Shown piece by piece: positions 18,645 to 27,268 of a DNA stretch of 64,000 nt (positions within the stretch are counted from its first letter, which is position 1; every line of letters begins with the position of its first letter). The notes under the pieces are model-generated. The model did no database searches. It saw only the letters and a list, made by a program, of their open reading frames with translations, and was not told the origin of the DNA. The DNA is from Aeromonas veronii. Lineage in GTDB: Bacteria; Pseudomonadota; Gammaproteobacteria; Enterobacterales; Aeromonadaceae. Position numbers and translations under genes: made by a program. The stretch lies in NCBI RefSeq assembly GCF_040215105.1, contig NZ_CP157875.1, positions 3,091,501-3,155,500 on the forward strand, written 5' to 3'.

Positions 18645-19450
18645 ATCGCTACGCACAACTCTTCTCCCGGTTAGCACAAGCCAAGCAGGGCGCCTTCGTC
18701 CCCTTCGTGATGCTGGGGGATCCCACCCCTGAGCTGTCGCTCGCCATCGTCGATGCCCTGGTCGAAGGGGGCGCCGATGCCCTGGAACTCGGCATTCCCT
18801 TCTCGGATCCGGTGGCGGACGGCCCCACCATTCAGGGGGCGGCCCTGCGCGCTTTTGCCAGCCACACCACCCCGGATGACTGCTTCGGGCTGCTCGCCAA
18901 GATCCGCGCCAAGTACACGGAGCTGCCCATTGGCCTCTTGGTCTACGCGAACCTGGTCTATGTGCGCAAGATTGACGGCTTCTACGAGAAATGCCAGCAG
19001 GCGGGCGTCGATTCCGTGCTGGTGGCGGACGTGCCGGTGCAGATGTGCGAGCCCTACAAGGCCGCAGCCGACAAGTACGGCATCGACAGCATCTTTATCG
19101 CCCCGCCCAACGGCGATGCCGAGACCCTGAAAGCCGTGGCGGAGCTCGGCTCCGGTTACACCTATCTGGTGAGCCGCGCCGGTGTCACCGGCGCCGAGAC
19201 CAAGGCCGGCATGCCGGTGGAGGGGCTCATCAACTCACTGCGCGAGTTCAAGGCGCCCCCCGCCCTGCTCGGCTTTGGCATCAGCGAACCGGCCCAGGTG
19301 CGCGACGCCATCAAGGCCGGCGCCGCCGGTGCCATCTCGGGCTCCGCCGTGGTGAAGATCATCGAGACCCACCATCAGAACCCGGAGCACATGCTGGTGC
19401 GCCTCAAGGAGTTTGTGGAAGGGATGAAGGCGGCGACCCGCCACCCCTGA
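18641..19450 (+). CDS. trpA: Tryptophan synthase alpha subunit
   Basis: Cleaves indole-3-glycerol phosphate and channels indole to TrpB; 269 residues. The catalytic Glu is in [21 protein letters not shown] together with the catalytic Asp of the same motif. [12 protein letters not shown] and [11 protein letters not shown] form the phosphate site. Last gene of the trp operon, overlapping trpB by four bases and followed by a strong terminator. Confidence 0.97.
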   Translation: MNRYAQLFSRLAQAKQGAFVPFVMLGDPTPELSLAIVDALVEGGADALELGIPFSDPVADGPTIQGAALRAFASHTTPDDCFGLLAKIRAKYTELPIGLLVYANLVYVRKIDGFYEKCQQAGVDSVLVADVPVQMCEPYKAAADKYGIDSIFIAPPNGDAETLKAVAELGSGYTYLVSRAGVTGAETKAGMPVEGLINSLREFKAPPALLGFGISEPAQVRDAIKAGAAGAISGSAVVKIIETHHQNPEHMLVRLKEFVEGMKAATRHP

Positions 19451-19500
19451 TCCCCAGGCCGGGCCGGGCTTGGCCCCATCACCCTGACCCTAAGCAACAA

Positions 19501-19526
19501 GGGAGCCCGAATGGGCTCCCTTTTTA
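19501..19526 (+). terminator. trp operon terminator
   Basis: Perfect eight-base stem GGGAGCCC/GGGCTCCC, loop GAAT, followed by TTTTT, 50 bases past trpA. Confidence 0.92.
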
Positions 19527-19552
19527 TTCCCTATTTCGCTCCAAACATCTTT

Positions 19553-20136
19553 GCCCCCTCGCCCTCTGGGAGAGGCTGGGGTGAGGGACATCAGGATCCG
19601 TGATGCGGCTGCGCCGCATGGGACGCGAGGACTCCGTCCTCGATGGGGTTTCGCCAGCCTGACCCGCACAATTCGGCCTAATACCCAAAACCGTAGGTTC
19701 GAATAGCGCCGCGTATTCGGACGTTCGCGATCCGGGTAGCGTTAATCTGAACTCCTGATCCTGCGGATGCCCCTGATGGCGTGGCTTCGCCACGCAGGAC
19801 GCGAGGGCGCCGCCCTCGACGGGGTTTCGCCCGCCCTTCGGGCCGGGGCGAGTGACTTTGGAAAGACCCAAAGTCACCAAAAGTCTTCTCCCCCGCCAAG
19901 CCGCCCGCCTACAGCGGGTTCCCTCATCTCACTCTCTGGATCGGACGGAACACCGCAGATGGTACATCCCTGTACCAGCTGCGGCTGCGCCGTCATCCCT
20001 GACGGTGCTCCTGACCCACAGAGTTCGACTCGGCGGCTTGAAGGGGGATCAAGACAAAACAGTGCCAGCCATAAACTCCCGCATTTCAACTGAGATCTTC
20101 CCCCTCTCCCTCCGGGAGAGGGCTGGGGTGAGGGGA
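19553..20136. repeat. Repeat-rich, gene-free spacer downstream of trp
   Basis: No plausible gene was found. Two near-identical palindromic units (CCCTCT..GGGAGAGG.TGGGGTGAGGG) lie at 19563-19588 and 20102-20135; this motif type is dispersed in many gammaproteobacterial genomes. Between them are two related two-hairpin units at 19602-19656 and 19775-19831, each made of a variable stem, GGACGCGAGG, a second stem and GGGGTTTCGCC. A further dyad around GACTTTGG..CCAAAGTC is at 19854-19875. This looks like a REP-like mosaic. Confidence 0.7.
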
Positions 20137-20609
20137 ATTTCCGTAACTTCTGTTAACCCAATACTTCACTTAAAACAGCGGCTAATCACTAATTGGTGAA
20201 CTAGCTCAGATTTCTATCATCCCTCTCTTTCCATGTCTCAATCCGGCCCCTTAAGATAGCCAAACGACAATCAGCCTCTCGGGAGAACGTCATGGCAGCG
20301 ATTGTTGCTATCTCGCAGGTTAAAAGCAGCGAGCTGGGGGCTGTAACTCAGGGGCGGTAGCTTTCTCAGTTCAAAATAACATCGAAAAAACCTGCTTATT
20401 ATGGTTTTACATTGATGATATTTTGTACAAAGGTCTAAATAAGGAAATAAAGCGAGCACGTTCTTCTTATAGAGATGTTCTGATAATTCATTTATTTTAC
20501 ATTAGTTTTTCGTGGTGACTGTCAGGGCAAAGTATAGAGATATTGAAGACTCTATTATCGGATTAGTAGCGCCTTCCATTTAATTACTTTTCGGCCATAA
20601 GGAATAATT
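20137..20609. other. AT-rich left edge of island, no recognised gene
   Basis: Base composition falls sharply here relative to the trp operon. A 22-codon ATG frame at 20292-20360 has GGGAG in front but resembles nothing I know. The last 100 bases should hold the promoter of the OLD-family gene; AAGGA at 20599-20603 is its ribosome binding site. Confidence 0.5.
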
Positions 20610-22384
20610 GTGAAAATCGAAAACATATGGATTAAAAATTGGCGCTCTGTAAAGGAGGAAAAACTCCAAGCGCAAGATCTTATGGTGATCATCGGGCAGA
20701 ATAATCATGGTAAATCTAATATCCTATCTTCCGTGTTATTTTTTTTGGCGAAATAAAAGCCCAAGATCTAGATTTTTACAATGGTTCAACAGAACTCTTC
20801 GTCGAGATTAAATTTGGAAATTTAGACGAATCTGATAAAACTACCTTCAAAAAGTATCTTACTTCTGAAGATAAGATCGTGGTCAGAAAATTAGCATATC
20901 TAGGTGGTAGCTTTGAATATCGCGGATATATTGAGAATCCGTCAGATGATTGGCTTAAAGAAGCAAATGCATCCGCTTATACAAATAGAGAGCTGGCAAG
21001 CACCTTGCCATTACATCAATTCATTCCTAACTCTGGGCGTATAACTAGGCAAAATATTATTGATGCTCAAAACGAATACATTGCACAACATAAAGCTAAT
21101 GTCATGTTCAACTTTGAACTAGAGGTTACAAACTTTCTGGGGTTAAAAACCGTTGCCAAAGGAATATTTGGAGATGTGTATTTTATTCCTGCAGTTAAAG
21201 AGGCCTCAGACGATTTTTCCTCAAAGGATTCTAGCGTTTTCGGGAAGATGTACGCTGATGTGGTGGCTTTAATGTCAGAGCATAATGAGGAATGGAGGGA
21301 AACTAAAGAAAAACTAGGCCAGCTATTCGCCACTCTAAACAAAAAAGATCATGAGGGAAAGGATAATAATGATCGCCCTCAACAACTAGCAGCCTTTGAG
21401 CAAGAGATTACTAATGAAATGATATCTTGGGGGGCAACAGTAGATATTGAAGTAAACGCCCCAGATATTGAGAGTGTATTTAAAGCTAATACTCAAGTAT
21501 GGGTGAATGACGGTGTTAGAACAGATATAAAGCGAAAGGGTCACGGCTTACAAAGGGCATTAACTGTTGCATTGATACAAGTTGTCGCAAAAAGAACTAT
21601 CGCAGAAGCTGTTGCTGGAGATGAAGAAGGTAATGGAACTAGAAGAGCATCAAATTCTAGATACTTCATTTTTGAAGAACCAGAGCTTTATCTTCACCCG
21701 CAAGCACAAAGATCGCTTTTTGACTCATTTGTAGGTTTGTCTGAATCCGGTAGTCAAGTAATCCTTTGTACGCATTCAAGTGGACTTATTGATGTTGAGC
21801 GATACAAATCAATTTATATAGCAACAAAAGTAGATGAAATTAGCGGAACTAAGATTAAACAATGCACTGATGAATTATTTGAAGGCGATACCAAGAAAGA
21901 TTTTAACCTATCCTACTGGATCAATCCTGATCGTGGTGAATTGTTCTTTGCAAGCAAAGTAGTTCTGTTAGAAGGAGCAACAGAAAAGACTGTACTACCA
22001 CTGTTAGCAAAGCAGCTCAATGTTTTCAAATATGAATACACGCTCATAGATTGTGGCTCGAAGGACAATATCCCGCTTTATGTCAGACTCATGAACAAAT
22101 TCTCTATACCCTATGTAGCTGTTTATGATCGAGATCATCAGGTGCATAAAGGTGTAGATGCAATAGCGTCCGCTGATAGATCTACTCAAAAGATTGAAGA
22201 AGAAATTGACGCTAATGTGGGTAGCTCTGTTGTTCTTATGAACGATATTGAAGAAGAGCTTGGATTGCCAAATGGTGGCAGCAGCAAACCATATGTCGCA
22301 TTGAGCCACATTACTGCACAAGGTTTTACTATGTCAGCTGAAATGCAACAAAAGATTCGCACAATATATGACGCTAAGGACTAA
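20610..22384 (+). pseudogene. OLD-family ATPase/TOPRIM endonuclease, interrupted by a one-base frameshift in a T8 run
   Basis: A GTG at 20610 with AAGGA six bases upstream opens a frame with Walker A GQNNHGKSN (residues 29-37), which ends early at 20755 after a run of eight T (20739-20746). Adding one T restores a continuous 591-residue protein that reads on through 22384. Downstream motifs are intact: signature-like KGHGLQRAL, Walker B FIFEEPELYLHP (Glu356/357), switch LCTHSSGL, and a C-terminal TOPRIM domain with LLEGATEK (Glu455, Glu459) and YDRDHQ (Asp507, Asp509). Such proteins cut DNA in an ATP-regulated way and act in phage defence (GajA, P2 Old). Read as encoded, the ATPase lobe is split; the gene may be dead, phase-variable, rescued by slippage, or affected by a sequencing error. 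AT-rich composition marks it as acquired. Confidence 0.8.
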
Positions 22385-22385
22385 C

Positions 22386-22484
22386 ATGTACATTTTGTCA
22401 GACTGTCTTCCACTTTGCTCCAGAGCGACCGAAAATGCGGATATTATCCATAAGGAAAATTATGAACTTAGAATCTACCTTTGA
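22386..22484 (+). other. Short reading frame between the two island genes
   Basis: ATG frame of 32 codons (begins MYILSDCLPLCSRATENAD) starting one base after the OLD-family stop and overlapping the next gene's start by 23 bases. No homologue recognised. It may be a coupling cistron, a remnant, or chance. Confidence 0.25.
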
Positions 22485-23379
22485 ATTTATTTGGCACTAT
22501 GCTCTGCATTTTGAGGGCCCTTTCCCAGTCGAAAGAGACTATTTGAGGGTGGTTCACCATCCGCCTGGACTCTGGCTTTGGGCAGATAGTTTGAATTCTG
22601 ATCTTTGCAGACTAGGTCATCCATGTGTCTCTGTAACTTCTATTTGGGTCGACCATACTCCCCAGTGCTGGTATACACAAAGAAATGGTGCTTGGCTCAA
22701 GCCAAGTTGTGAACTAGCGGACCTTTTAATTGTTACTTGGGATGACGAAAACAGAAAAGCTGGCAGGGCTCTTCTTGTTCAAGCAAAAAGAGGAAAAAGC
22801 TACAACCGAATCTCAATTTCGAATAAATCAACAAAAACCGAGCTGAGACTTCTGGGAACTGCTCCAAAGTTTTTACTAAGCAGTCAAACATCTACTACAC
22901 TAGGTAGCAGCCCGAGTCCATTGAATCCAAAAATCAACTGTGAGTTCAAACTTCCTTCTTATGAAAATTCACGTCTCGAACACTGTACTTTCTTGCAAAT
23001 CAAGGACGCTAAAGCTAGACGATGGCCCATGACAATCCCTTCGTGGCAAACAATATGGCCACCTGCCTCATACTCAGAGACATACAGTGAAGCAATTTTG
23101 GGTATGATTACTCGCCCCATTAATTCACTAGGGAAACACTTCATTTTTGGCAACATGTCTGATGACTGGGATCGACTGATAACTTTATTGATAAATGAGA
23201 CGCTGGCCTCTTCAGGGGGAACTGCAAGGGGTAAAAAGCAGCAAATATCGTTTTCTCTAAATTCTAACGATACCGATTGTTTTAGAGCATTAAATAACAG
23301 CTTTGAGGGTGAGTTCCCCGCTAGTGATGACCCTCAAGGTATCTCAACCGTGTTCATTACTCCCAAAAATAAAGGGTAA
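22462..23379 (+). CDS. Uncharacterised protein with nuclease-like E-x2-D-x19-QAK signature, partner of the OLD-family gene
   Basis: 305 residues, family not recognised. The start at 22462 is supported by AGGA five bases upstream; an in-frame ATG at 22435 lacks one. The segment CELADLLIVTWDDE followed by RALLVQAKRGKSYN gives Glu84, Asp87, Gln107 and Lys109 on predicted beta-strands, the spacing expected of a PD-(D/E)XK nuclease core in its QxK variant (as in Mrr-type enzymes). The remainder is polar with scattered aromatic residues and no membrane segment. It follows the OLD-family gene by 77 bases in the same direction and shares its AT-rich composition, so the two likely form one operon. Nuclease function is inference from motif spacing alone. 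Confidence 0.75.
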   Translation: MNLESTFEFIWHYALHFEGPFPVERDYLRVVHHPPGLWLWADSLNSDLCRLGHPCVSVTSIWVDHTPQCWYTQRNGAWLKPSCELADLLIVTWDDENRKAGRALLVQAKRGKSYNRISISNKSTKTELRLLGTAPKFLLSSQTSTTLGSSPSPLNPKINCEFKLPSYENSRLEHCTFLQIKDAKARRWPMTIPSWQTIWPPASYSETYSEAILGMITRPINSLGKHFIFGNMSDDWDRLITLLINETLASSGGTARGKKQQISFSLNSNDTDCFRALNNSFEGEFPASDDPQGISTVFITPKNKG

Positions 23380-23939
23380 TAAATGGCTATATTCGAACGC
23401 ACACAAGCAGCTCTCCAGTGCACCGTAAAGCTAAAGCGTTATATGCTAAAGGGAGTTCAGTGGATGAAGTAGACGAAAAGTACGACACTATTTTTCGATA
23501 CTGCAATCTTTAATAATCACACCGTAAAGTTTGAAAAAATAGGGCGCCAATTTTTCTGAGCAAGGCCGAATATAATAAAGACACAAGAAATCGGATATCT
23601 TTTACCCAATTTGGTTTATCCCCTGGGATATAAATAGTAAATTTCGACTGGCATGATGCCTATATTTTCCCAACCACGATATATCCAACAACCGTTTCCA
23701 ATCCCTCTCCTACTATCCCCTGATCTACTCCCGCCATTAGCATCATGATTATGTTCTGGCAGACAAACCCAGTAGAGCTCGGAGAGGATCTCCGCCTCAC
23801 CTCGCTCCAATTTAAAAAGGACGACCCAGATCACCTGCCAGGGAGCAAAGAAGCAGGCAGCATGGCACACCACCAGCCTTGAGCCCACGGCGGGCATTGC
23901 CTACAATGGCCCACTTTTTATCAAACTCAGGTCTATAAA
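23380..23939. other. Right part of the AT-rich island, no intact gene
   Basis: A 29-codon ATG frame at 23383-23472 (MAIFERTQAALQ and on) starts three bases past the previous stop with AAGGG before it. A second frame through the same bases ends protein-like as SSVDEVDEKYDTIFRYCNL at 23511. Joining the two by a single-base shift would give one ~43-residue protein, so this may be a broken small gene. From ~23640 the composition returns towards the chromosome average and I see no gene; a 93-codon minus-strand frame there is not convincing. Confidence 0.4.
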
Positions 23940-24182
23940 ATGAGCGACAACAAACCTGCACTGCCCGACCGTCTGGCGGCCAACCCGCGCAGCCCGTACC
24001 ATGTGGCGGAATGCTTCGAGCACGAGATCGGTATTCGCCTCAACGGCAAGGTGCGCACCAATGTCGAGGAGTACTGCATCAGTGAAGGTTGGGTGAAGAT
24101 CCCCTCCCCCAAGGCCAAGGATCGCTATGGCAATGCCATGCTGATCACCGTCAAGGGCACTGTAGAAGCCTTCTACGCCTAA
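23940..24182 (+). CDS. DUF3297 family protein
   Basis: Small soluble protein of 80 residues. The pattern LPDRLAANPRSPYHVAECFEHEIGIRLNGKVRTNVEEYCISEGWVKI matches the DUF3297 family as I know it; function unknown. It marks the return to core chromosome after the AT-rich island. Followed by a good terminator. Confidence 0.85.
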   Translation: MSDNKPALPDRLAANPRSPYHVAECFEHEIGIRLNGKVRTNVEEYCISEGWVKIPSPKAKDRYGNAMLITVKGTVEAFYA

Positions 24183-24219
24183 GCGTATTGCCGCGCCCCG
24201 ATCAGGGCTCGATATCCCA

Positions 24220-24250
24220 AACACCGGCCCAGCGCCGGTGTTTTGTTTTT
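24220..24250 (+). terminator. Terminator of the DUF3297 gene
   Basis: Nine-base perfect stem AACACCGGC/GCCGGTGTT with loop CCAGC followed by a T-rich tail. Confidence 0.88.
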
Positions 24251-24351
24251 CAGCATCAAAATGCACGGATAGTCGCCTTAGCTCCTATTCGATGCCTCAA
24301 GCCACGTCCGACATTTACGCCATTAGGCTGAGGATCCATCCCCAGCCATAT

Positions 24352-24392
24352 AAAAAGCCCCGTCTGGCCTTGCGGCGAGACGGGGCTTTATC
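24352..24392 (-). terminator. Likely terminator of nupC
   Basis: Twelve-base perfect stem AAAGCCCCGTCT/AGACGGGGCTTT with a 12-base loop. Read on the minus strand it is followed by TTTTATATGG, 80 bases past the nupC stop. Confidence 0.75.
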
Positions 24393-24469
24393 ATTTTTTA
24401 TGATTAAGTTACCAATATCATTAGCCAACCTAATGAACTGGCCTCTTCTCTGGACCAGAATCCCTAGCT

Positions 24470-25681
24470 TTAGCCCAGTGAGGCGAAAATCCCGGCCAGG
24501 GTCGCACTCATCAGGTTCGCCAGGGTCGCGGCCAGCACGGCCTTGAGGCCCATATTGGCCACGTCGTGGCGGCGCTCCGGCGCCAGGGTGCCGATGGAGC
24601 CGAGCTGGATGGCGATGGACCCCAGATTCGCGAAGCCGCACAGGGCGAAGGTGATGATGATCTGGGTGTGGGCGCTCAAGTTCTCCTTGATGCTGGCAAA
24701 ATCCAGATAGGCGACGAACTCGTTCATGATGACCTTCTGGCCAATCAGGGAACCTGCCGCCATCATCTCGTTGCTCGGCACCCCGATGAGCCAGGCGACG
24801 GGGGCAAACAAATAGCCCAGCAGCAGTTGCAAGGAGAGCTCGGGCCAGCCGAACCACTCACCGACCGCGGCAAAACCGGCGTTGAGCATGGTGATGACGC
24901 TGACAAAGGCCAGCAAGATGGTGCCGATAGCCACGGCGATCTTCATGCCCCCCATGGCACCGCCCGCGAGGGCATCGATGGCGTTGCTGTAGTCGCTCTT
25001 GTCCAGGGTGATCTCATCTTGCTCGCGCACCCGCTCCTGCTCAGGCACCAAGAGTTTTGCCATCAAGAGGCCACCCGGCGCCGCCATAAAGGAGGCGGCG
25101 ATGAGGTATTTGAGATCCACGCCGAGGCCGGCATAGCCGCCGAGCACAGATCCCGCCACCGAGGCCATGCCGCAGGTCATCACCGCAAACAGTTCGGAGC
25201 GGGTCATGCCCGCCAGGAAGGGGCGGATCAGCAGGGGGGATTCCCCCTGGGAGAGGAAGATGTTGCCTGTGGCCACCAGGGACTCGGCGCGGCTGGTGCC
25301 GAGCAGGCGGTGAATGCCGCCCCCCAGCACCCGGATCACCCACTGCATGATGCCGAAGTGATAGAGCACGGCGATGAGCGCGCTGATGAAGATGACCAGG
25401 GGCAGTACCCGCACCGCGAAGATGAAGCCGTTGCTCGCCAGATCGCCGAACACGAAGCGGATGCCGTTGTCGGCAAAACCGAGCAGGGCGGAGACGCCGT
25501 TGCTCATGGCGCCGAGCAGCAGCTGACCGGGGGGGAAATAGAGCACCAGGGCGGCGAAACCGGTCTGCAGGGCCAGGGCCCCGAGCACGGTGCGCCAGCG
25601 GATGGCGCGGCGGTTTTCACTGGCCAGCCAGGCGATAAACATCAGGGCCAGCATGCCGACCAGACTCAATAACAGGGTCAT
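24470..25681 (-). CDS. nupC: NupC-family concentrative nucleoside transporter
   Basis: Cation-coupled nucleoside uptake carrier of the inner membrane (CNT family), 403 residues with about ten hydrophobic segments. Family segments are visible: FADNGIRFVFGD, IFLSQGESPLLIRPFLAGMTRSELFAVMTCGMASVAGSVLGGYAGLG, and NEFVAYLDF with ICGFANLGSIAIQLG-like sequence near the C-terminus. A good CRP-like site lies about 220 bases upstream, consistent with catabolite control of nucleoside uptake. Single-gene unit. Confidence 0.93.
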   Translation of the reverse strand: MTLLLSLVGMLALMFIAWLASENRRAIRWRTVLGALALQTGFAALVLYFPPGQLLLGAMSNGVSALLGFADNGIRFVFGDLASNGFIFAVRVLPLVIFISALIAVLYHFGIMQWVIRVLGGGIHRLLGTSRAESLVATGNIFLSQGESPLLIRPFLAGMTRSELFAVMTCGMASVAGSVLGGYAGLGVDLKYLIAASFMAAPGGLLMAKLLVPEQERVREQDEITLDKSDYSNAIDALAGGAMGGMKIAVAIGTILLAFVSVITMLNAGFAAVGEWFGWPELSLQLLLGYLFAPVAWLIGVPSNEMMAAGSLIGQKVIMNEFVAYLDFASIKENLSAHTQIIITFALCGFANLGSIAIQLGSIGTLAPERRHDVANMGLKAVLAATLANLMSATLAGIFASLG

Positions 25682-25898
25682 CTTGCACCTATGAAGAGAG
25701 GAGTTTCATATGGCAAGTCTGCAGACGGGGGGCGCGAGGACGTCAGGCGGGGCGTGCCGACCACGCGACACACAAACCACAAACCTACGGTTCAGTGGCG
25801 GGTCCCATCCTGGGGTCATTCACGTTCCGGGTGACGGCGAGTATCGGTGACGCCAGCCGCGCGGGAGAGACGGCGACTGGCAGGTCGGGCGGCGATGG

Positions 25899-25920
25899 TA
25901 CAGTGATCTGAATCACATAA
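25899..25920. promoter_or_regulatory. Candidate CRP-binding site
   Basis: AGTGATCTGAATCACA is a near-symmetric match to the CRP consensus TGTGA-N6-TCACA. It sits in the 296-base gap between nupC and the ydcZ-like gene, about 220 bases before nupC. No other gene occupies 25682-25977. Confidence 0.65.
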
Positions 25921-25977
25921 AAAGCGGTAAAACGATTCGCAAAGGCAACAAAATTCGGTCCATTTCGAATTTTCCAA

Positions 25978-26409
25978 TCAGCGATGACTTTTCCGCCCAC
26001 TCGCGAGGCGCTGCAGCCCGGCCCCGGCCAGCACCAGGGCGACGCCGAGCAAGTCATCCCAGCCGAGGCGTCCCGCCAGGGCATCCAAGGCCACGCCCCC
26101 CACCAGCTGGCCGGTGATGATGAGCAGGGCGCAGGCCAGGGCGCCGACCCGACCTATGGCCCAGCTGCTGATGGCGACAAATAGCGCCCCCAGCACACCG
26201 CCCACCAGCAACCTGGGATCCAGCCCGGCAAGCCGCTCCCAATGGGCCCCCGTCAACAGCAACATGGCGCCGAGCAGCAGGAAGCCGAGCAGATGGTTCG
26301 CCAGGGACGCGCCCAGGGCCCCGCGGGCGGTGGCGAGGCGGCCGTTGAGGGTGCGCGACAGGCTGACCGCCACGCCGTTGAGCAATCCCAGCAGTATCAA
26401 GATGGTCAT
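25978..26409 (-). CDS. YdcZ/DUF606-type DMT-superfamily transporter (small)
   Basis: Inner-membrane protein of 143 residues with four to five hydrophobic helices (MTILILLGLLNGVAVSLSRTLNGRLA, LLGFLLLGAMLLL, LLVGGVLGALFVAISSWAIGRVG, ALLIITGQLVGGVALD). The pattern NGRLA..LGASLANHLLGF is typical of YdcZ proteins, which often occur as paired small subunits. GGAGAGAACG precedes the chosen start. Substrate unknown. Neighbours a longer paralogue and a divergent LysR gene that may control both. Confidence 0.85.
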   Translation of the reverse strand: MTILILLGLLNGVAVSLSRTLNGRLATARGALGASLANHLLGFLLLGAMLLLTGAHWERLAGLDPRLLVGGVLGALFVAISSWAIGRVGALACALLIITGQLVGGVALDALAGRLGWDDLLGVALVLAGAGLQRLASGRKSHR

Positions 26410-26524
26410 CGTTCTCTCCTTATCGGTAAAAGGGGTCAGGGCAGGCACTGCGGGAAACCGCCACTCACGCATCGGCAGCGTCATCGCGCTCTCCCAGCGC
26501 ACCGTCACCCAAGATGTTTCGAAC

Positions 26525-27169
26525 TCACGGACCCAGCACGATCAGCAGGGCGCCGGCCATCACCAAGAAGGTGGCGAAGAGATCCATCCCCTCTGGACGG
26601 CGGCGGGGCAGGCCGAACCAGCCGAGGGCATCGCACAGGGCCCCGAACAGCAGCTGACCGAGCAGCAGCAGGGCCAGGGTGCCCGCCATCCCGAGGGGTG
26701 AGTTGAGGCAAAATGCCGCCAGCACCACGGTGAGCGCCCCCGGCAGGCCGCCAAGCCAGGCCCAGAGCGGGGCCTTCTGCGTTTGAGCAGGCTCTGCCGT
26801 CACCAAAGTGGCGACAGGCTCGCCCTGACAGGGGGTGGCGCTGTTGCTGTCTGGCACTGAGGGCGTTGAAAGGGAGGTGCTCTCGGCGGCTGTTTTCCCC
26901 GCCGTTGCGGCCCCGGCACTGCGTCTGCGGTTAGCGTTCACTCTGGCCACGAGCCCCCAGAGCAGGGCGGCCACCAGGGTGCCGATCCCGTGGGCCAGCC
27001 AGCTGGCGAGCCAGGGGTCGGTCGCCTGGGCCAGGGCGCCGTTGCGCTCGATCATCAGCGCCAGCAAGAGGCCGGCACCGAGGGCGGCCAGGGCCCCGAT
27101 GGCTTGCCCGCCATGAAGGCGCAAAGCGCCGAGGGAAGTACCGAGAGAGGTGACAAGGGTGGAAGACAT
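26525..27169 (-). CDS. YdcZ/DUF606-type DMT-superfamily transporter with central insert
   Basis: Paralogue of the gene at 25978, 214 residues. Two hydrophobic halves (residues ~20-75 and ~130-212) are separated by ~50 polar, low-complexity residues rich in Ala, Thr, Ser and Pro with no hydrophobic segment. This insert accounts for the length excess over the usual ~145 residues. First gene after the LysR divergence; 115 bases separate it from the smaller paralogue. A heteromeric pair is plausible. Confidence 0.8.
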   Translation of the reverse strand: MSSTLVTSLGTSLGALRLHGGQAIGALAALGAGLLLALMIERNGALAQATDPWLASWLAHGIGTLVAALLWGLVARVNANRRRSAGAATAGKTAAESTSLSTPSVPDSNSATPCQGEPVATLVTAEPAQTQKAPLWAWLGGLPGALTVVLAAFCLNSPLGMAGTLALLLLGQLLFGALCDALGWFGLPRRRPEGMDLFATFLVMAGALLIVLGP

Positions 27170-27268
27170 GGCAAGGCTCCTTTAACGCGATAGGAGCAGG
27201 ATAGATTGTCTTTATTCCGGCGATAATCCACCATGCCGTCACAACTTTGTTTCCAGTTCGAGAACGAC

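Noticed and set aside
23616-23897. A 93-codon minus-strand frame at the right edge of the island
   Set aside because: No recognised motif, poor start context, and composition of a transition zone; not supported as a gene.
20137-23939. Island considered as a prophage or transposon
   Set aside because: No integrase, transposase, phage structural gene, terminal inverted repeat or tRNA end was found.
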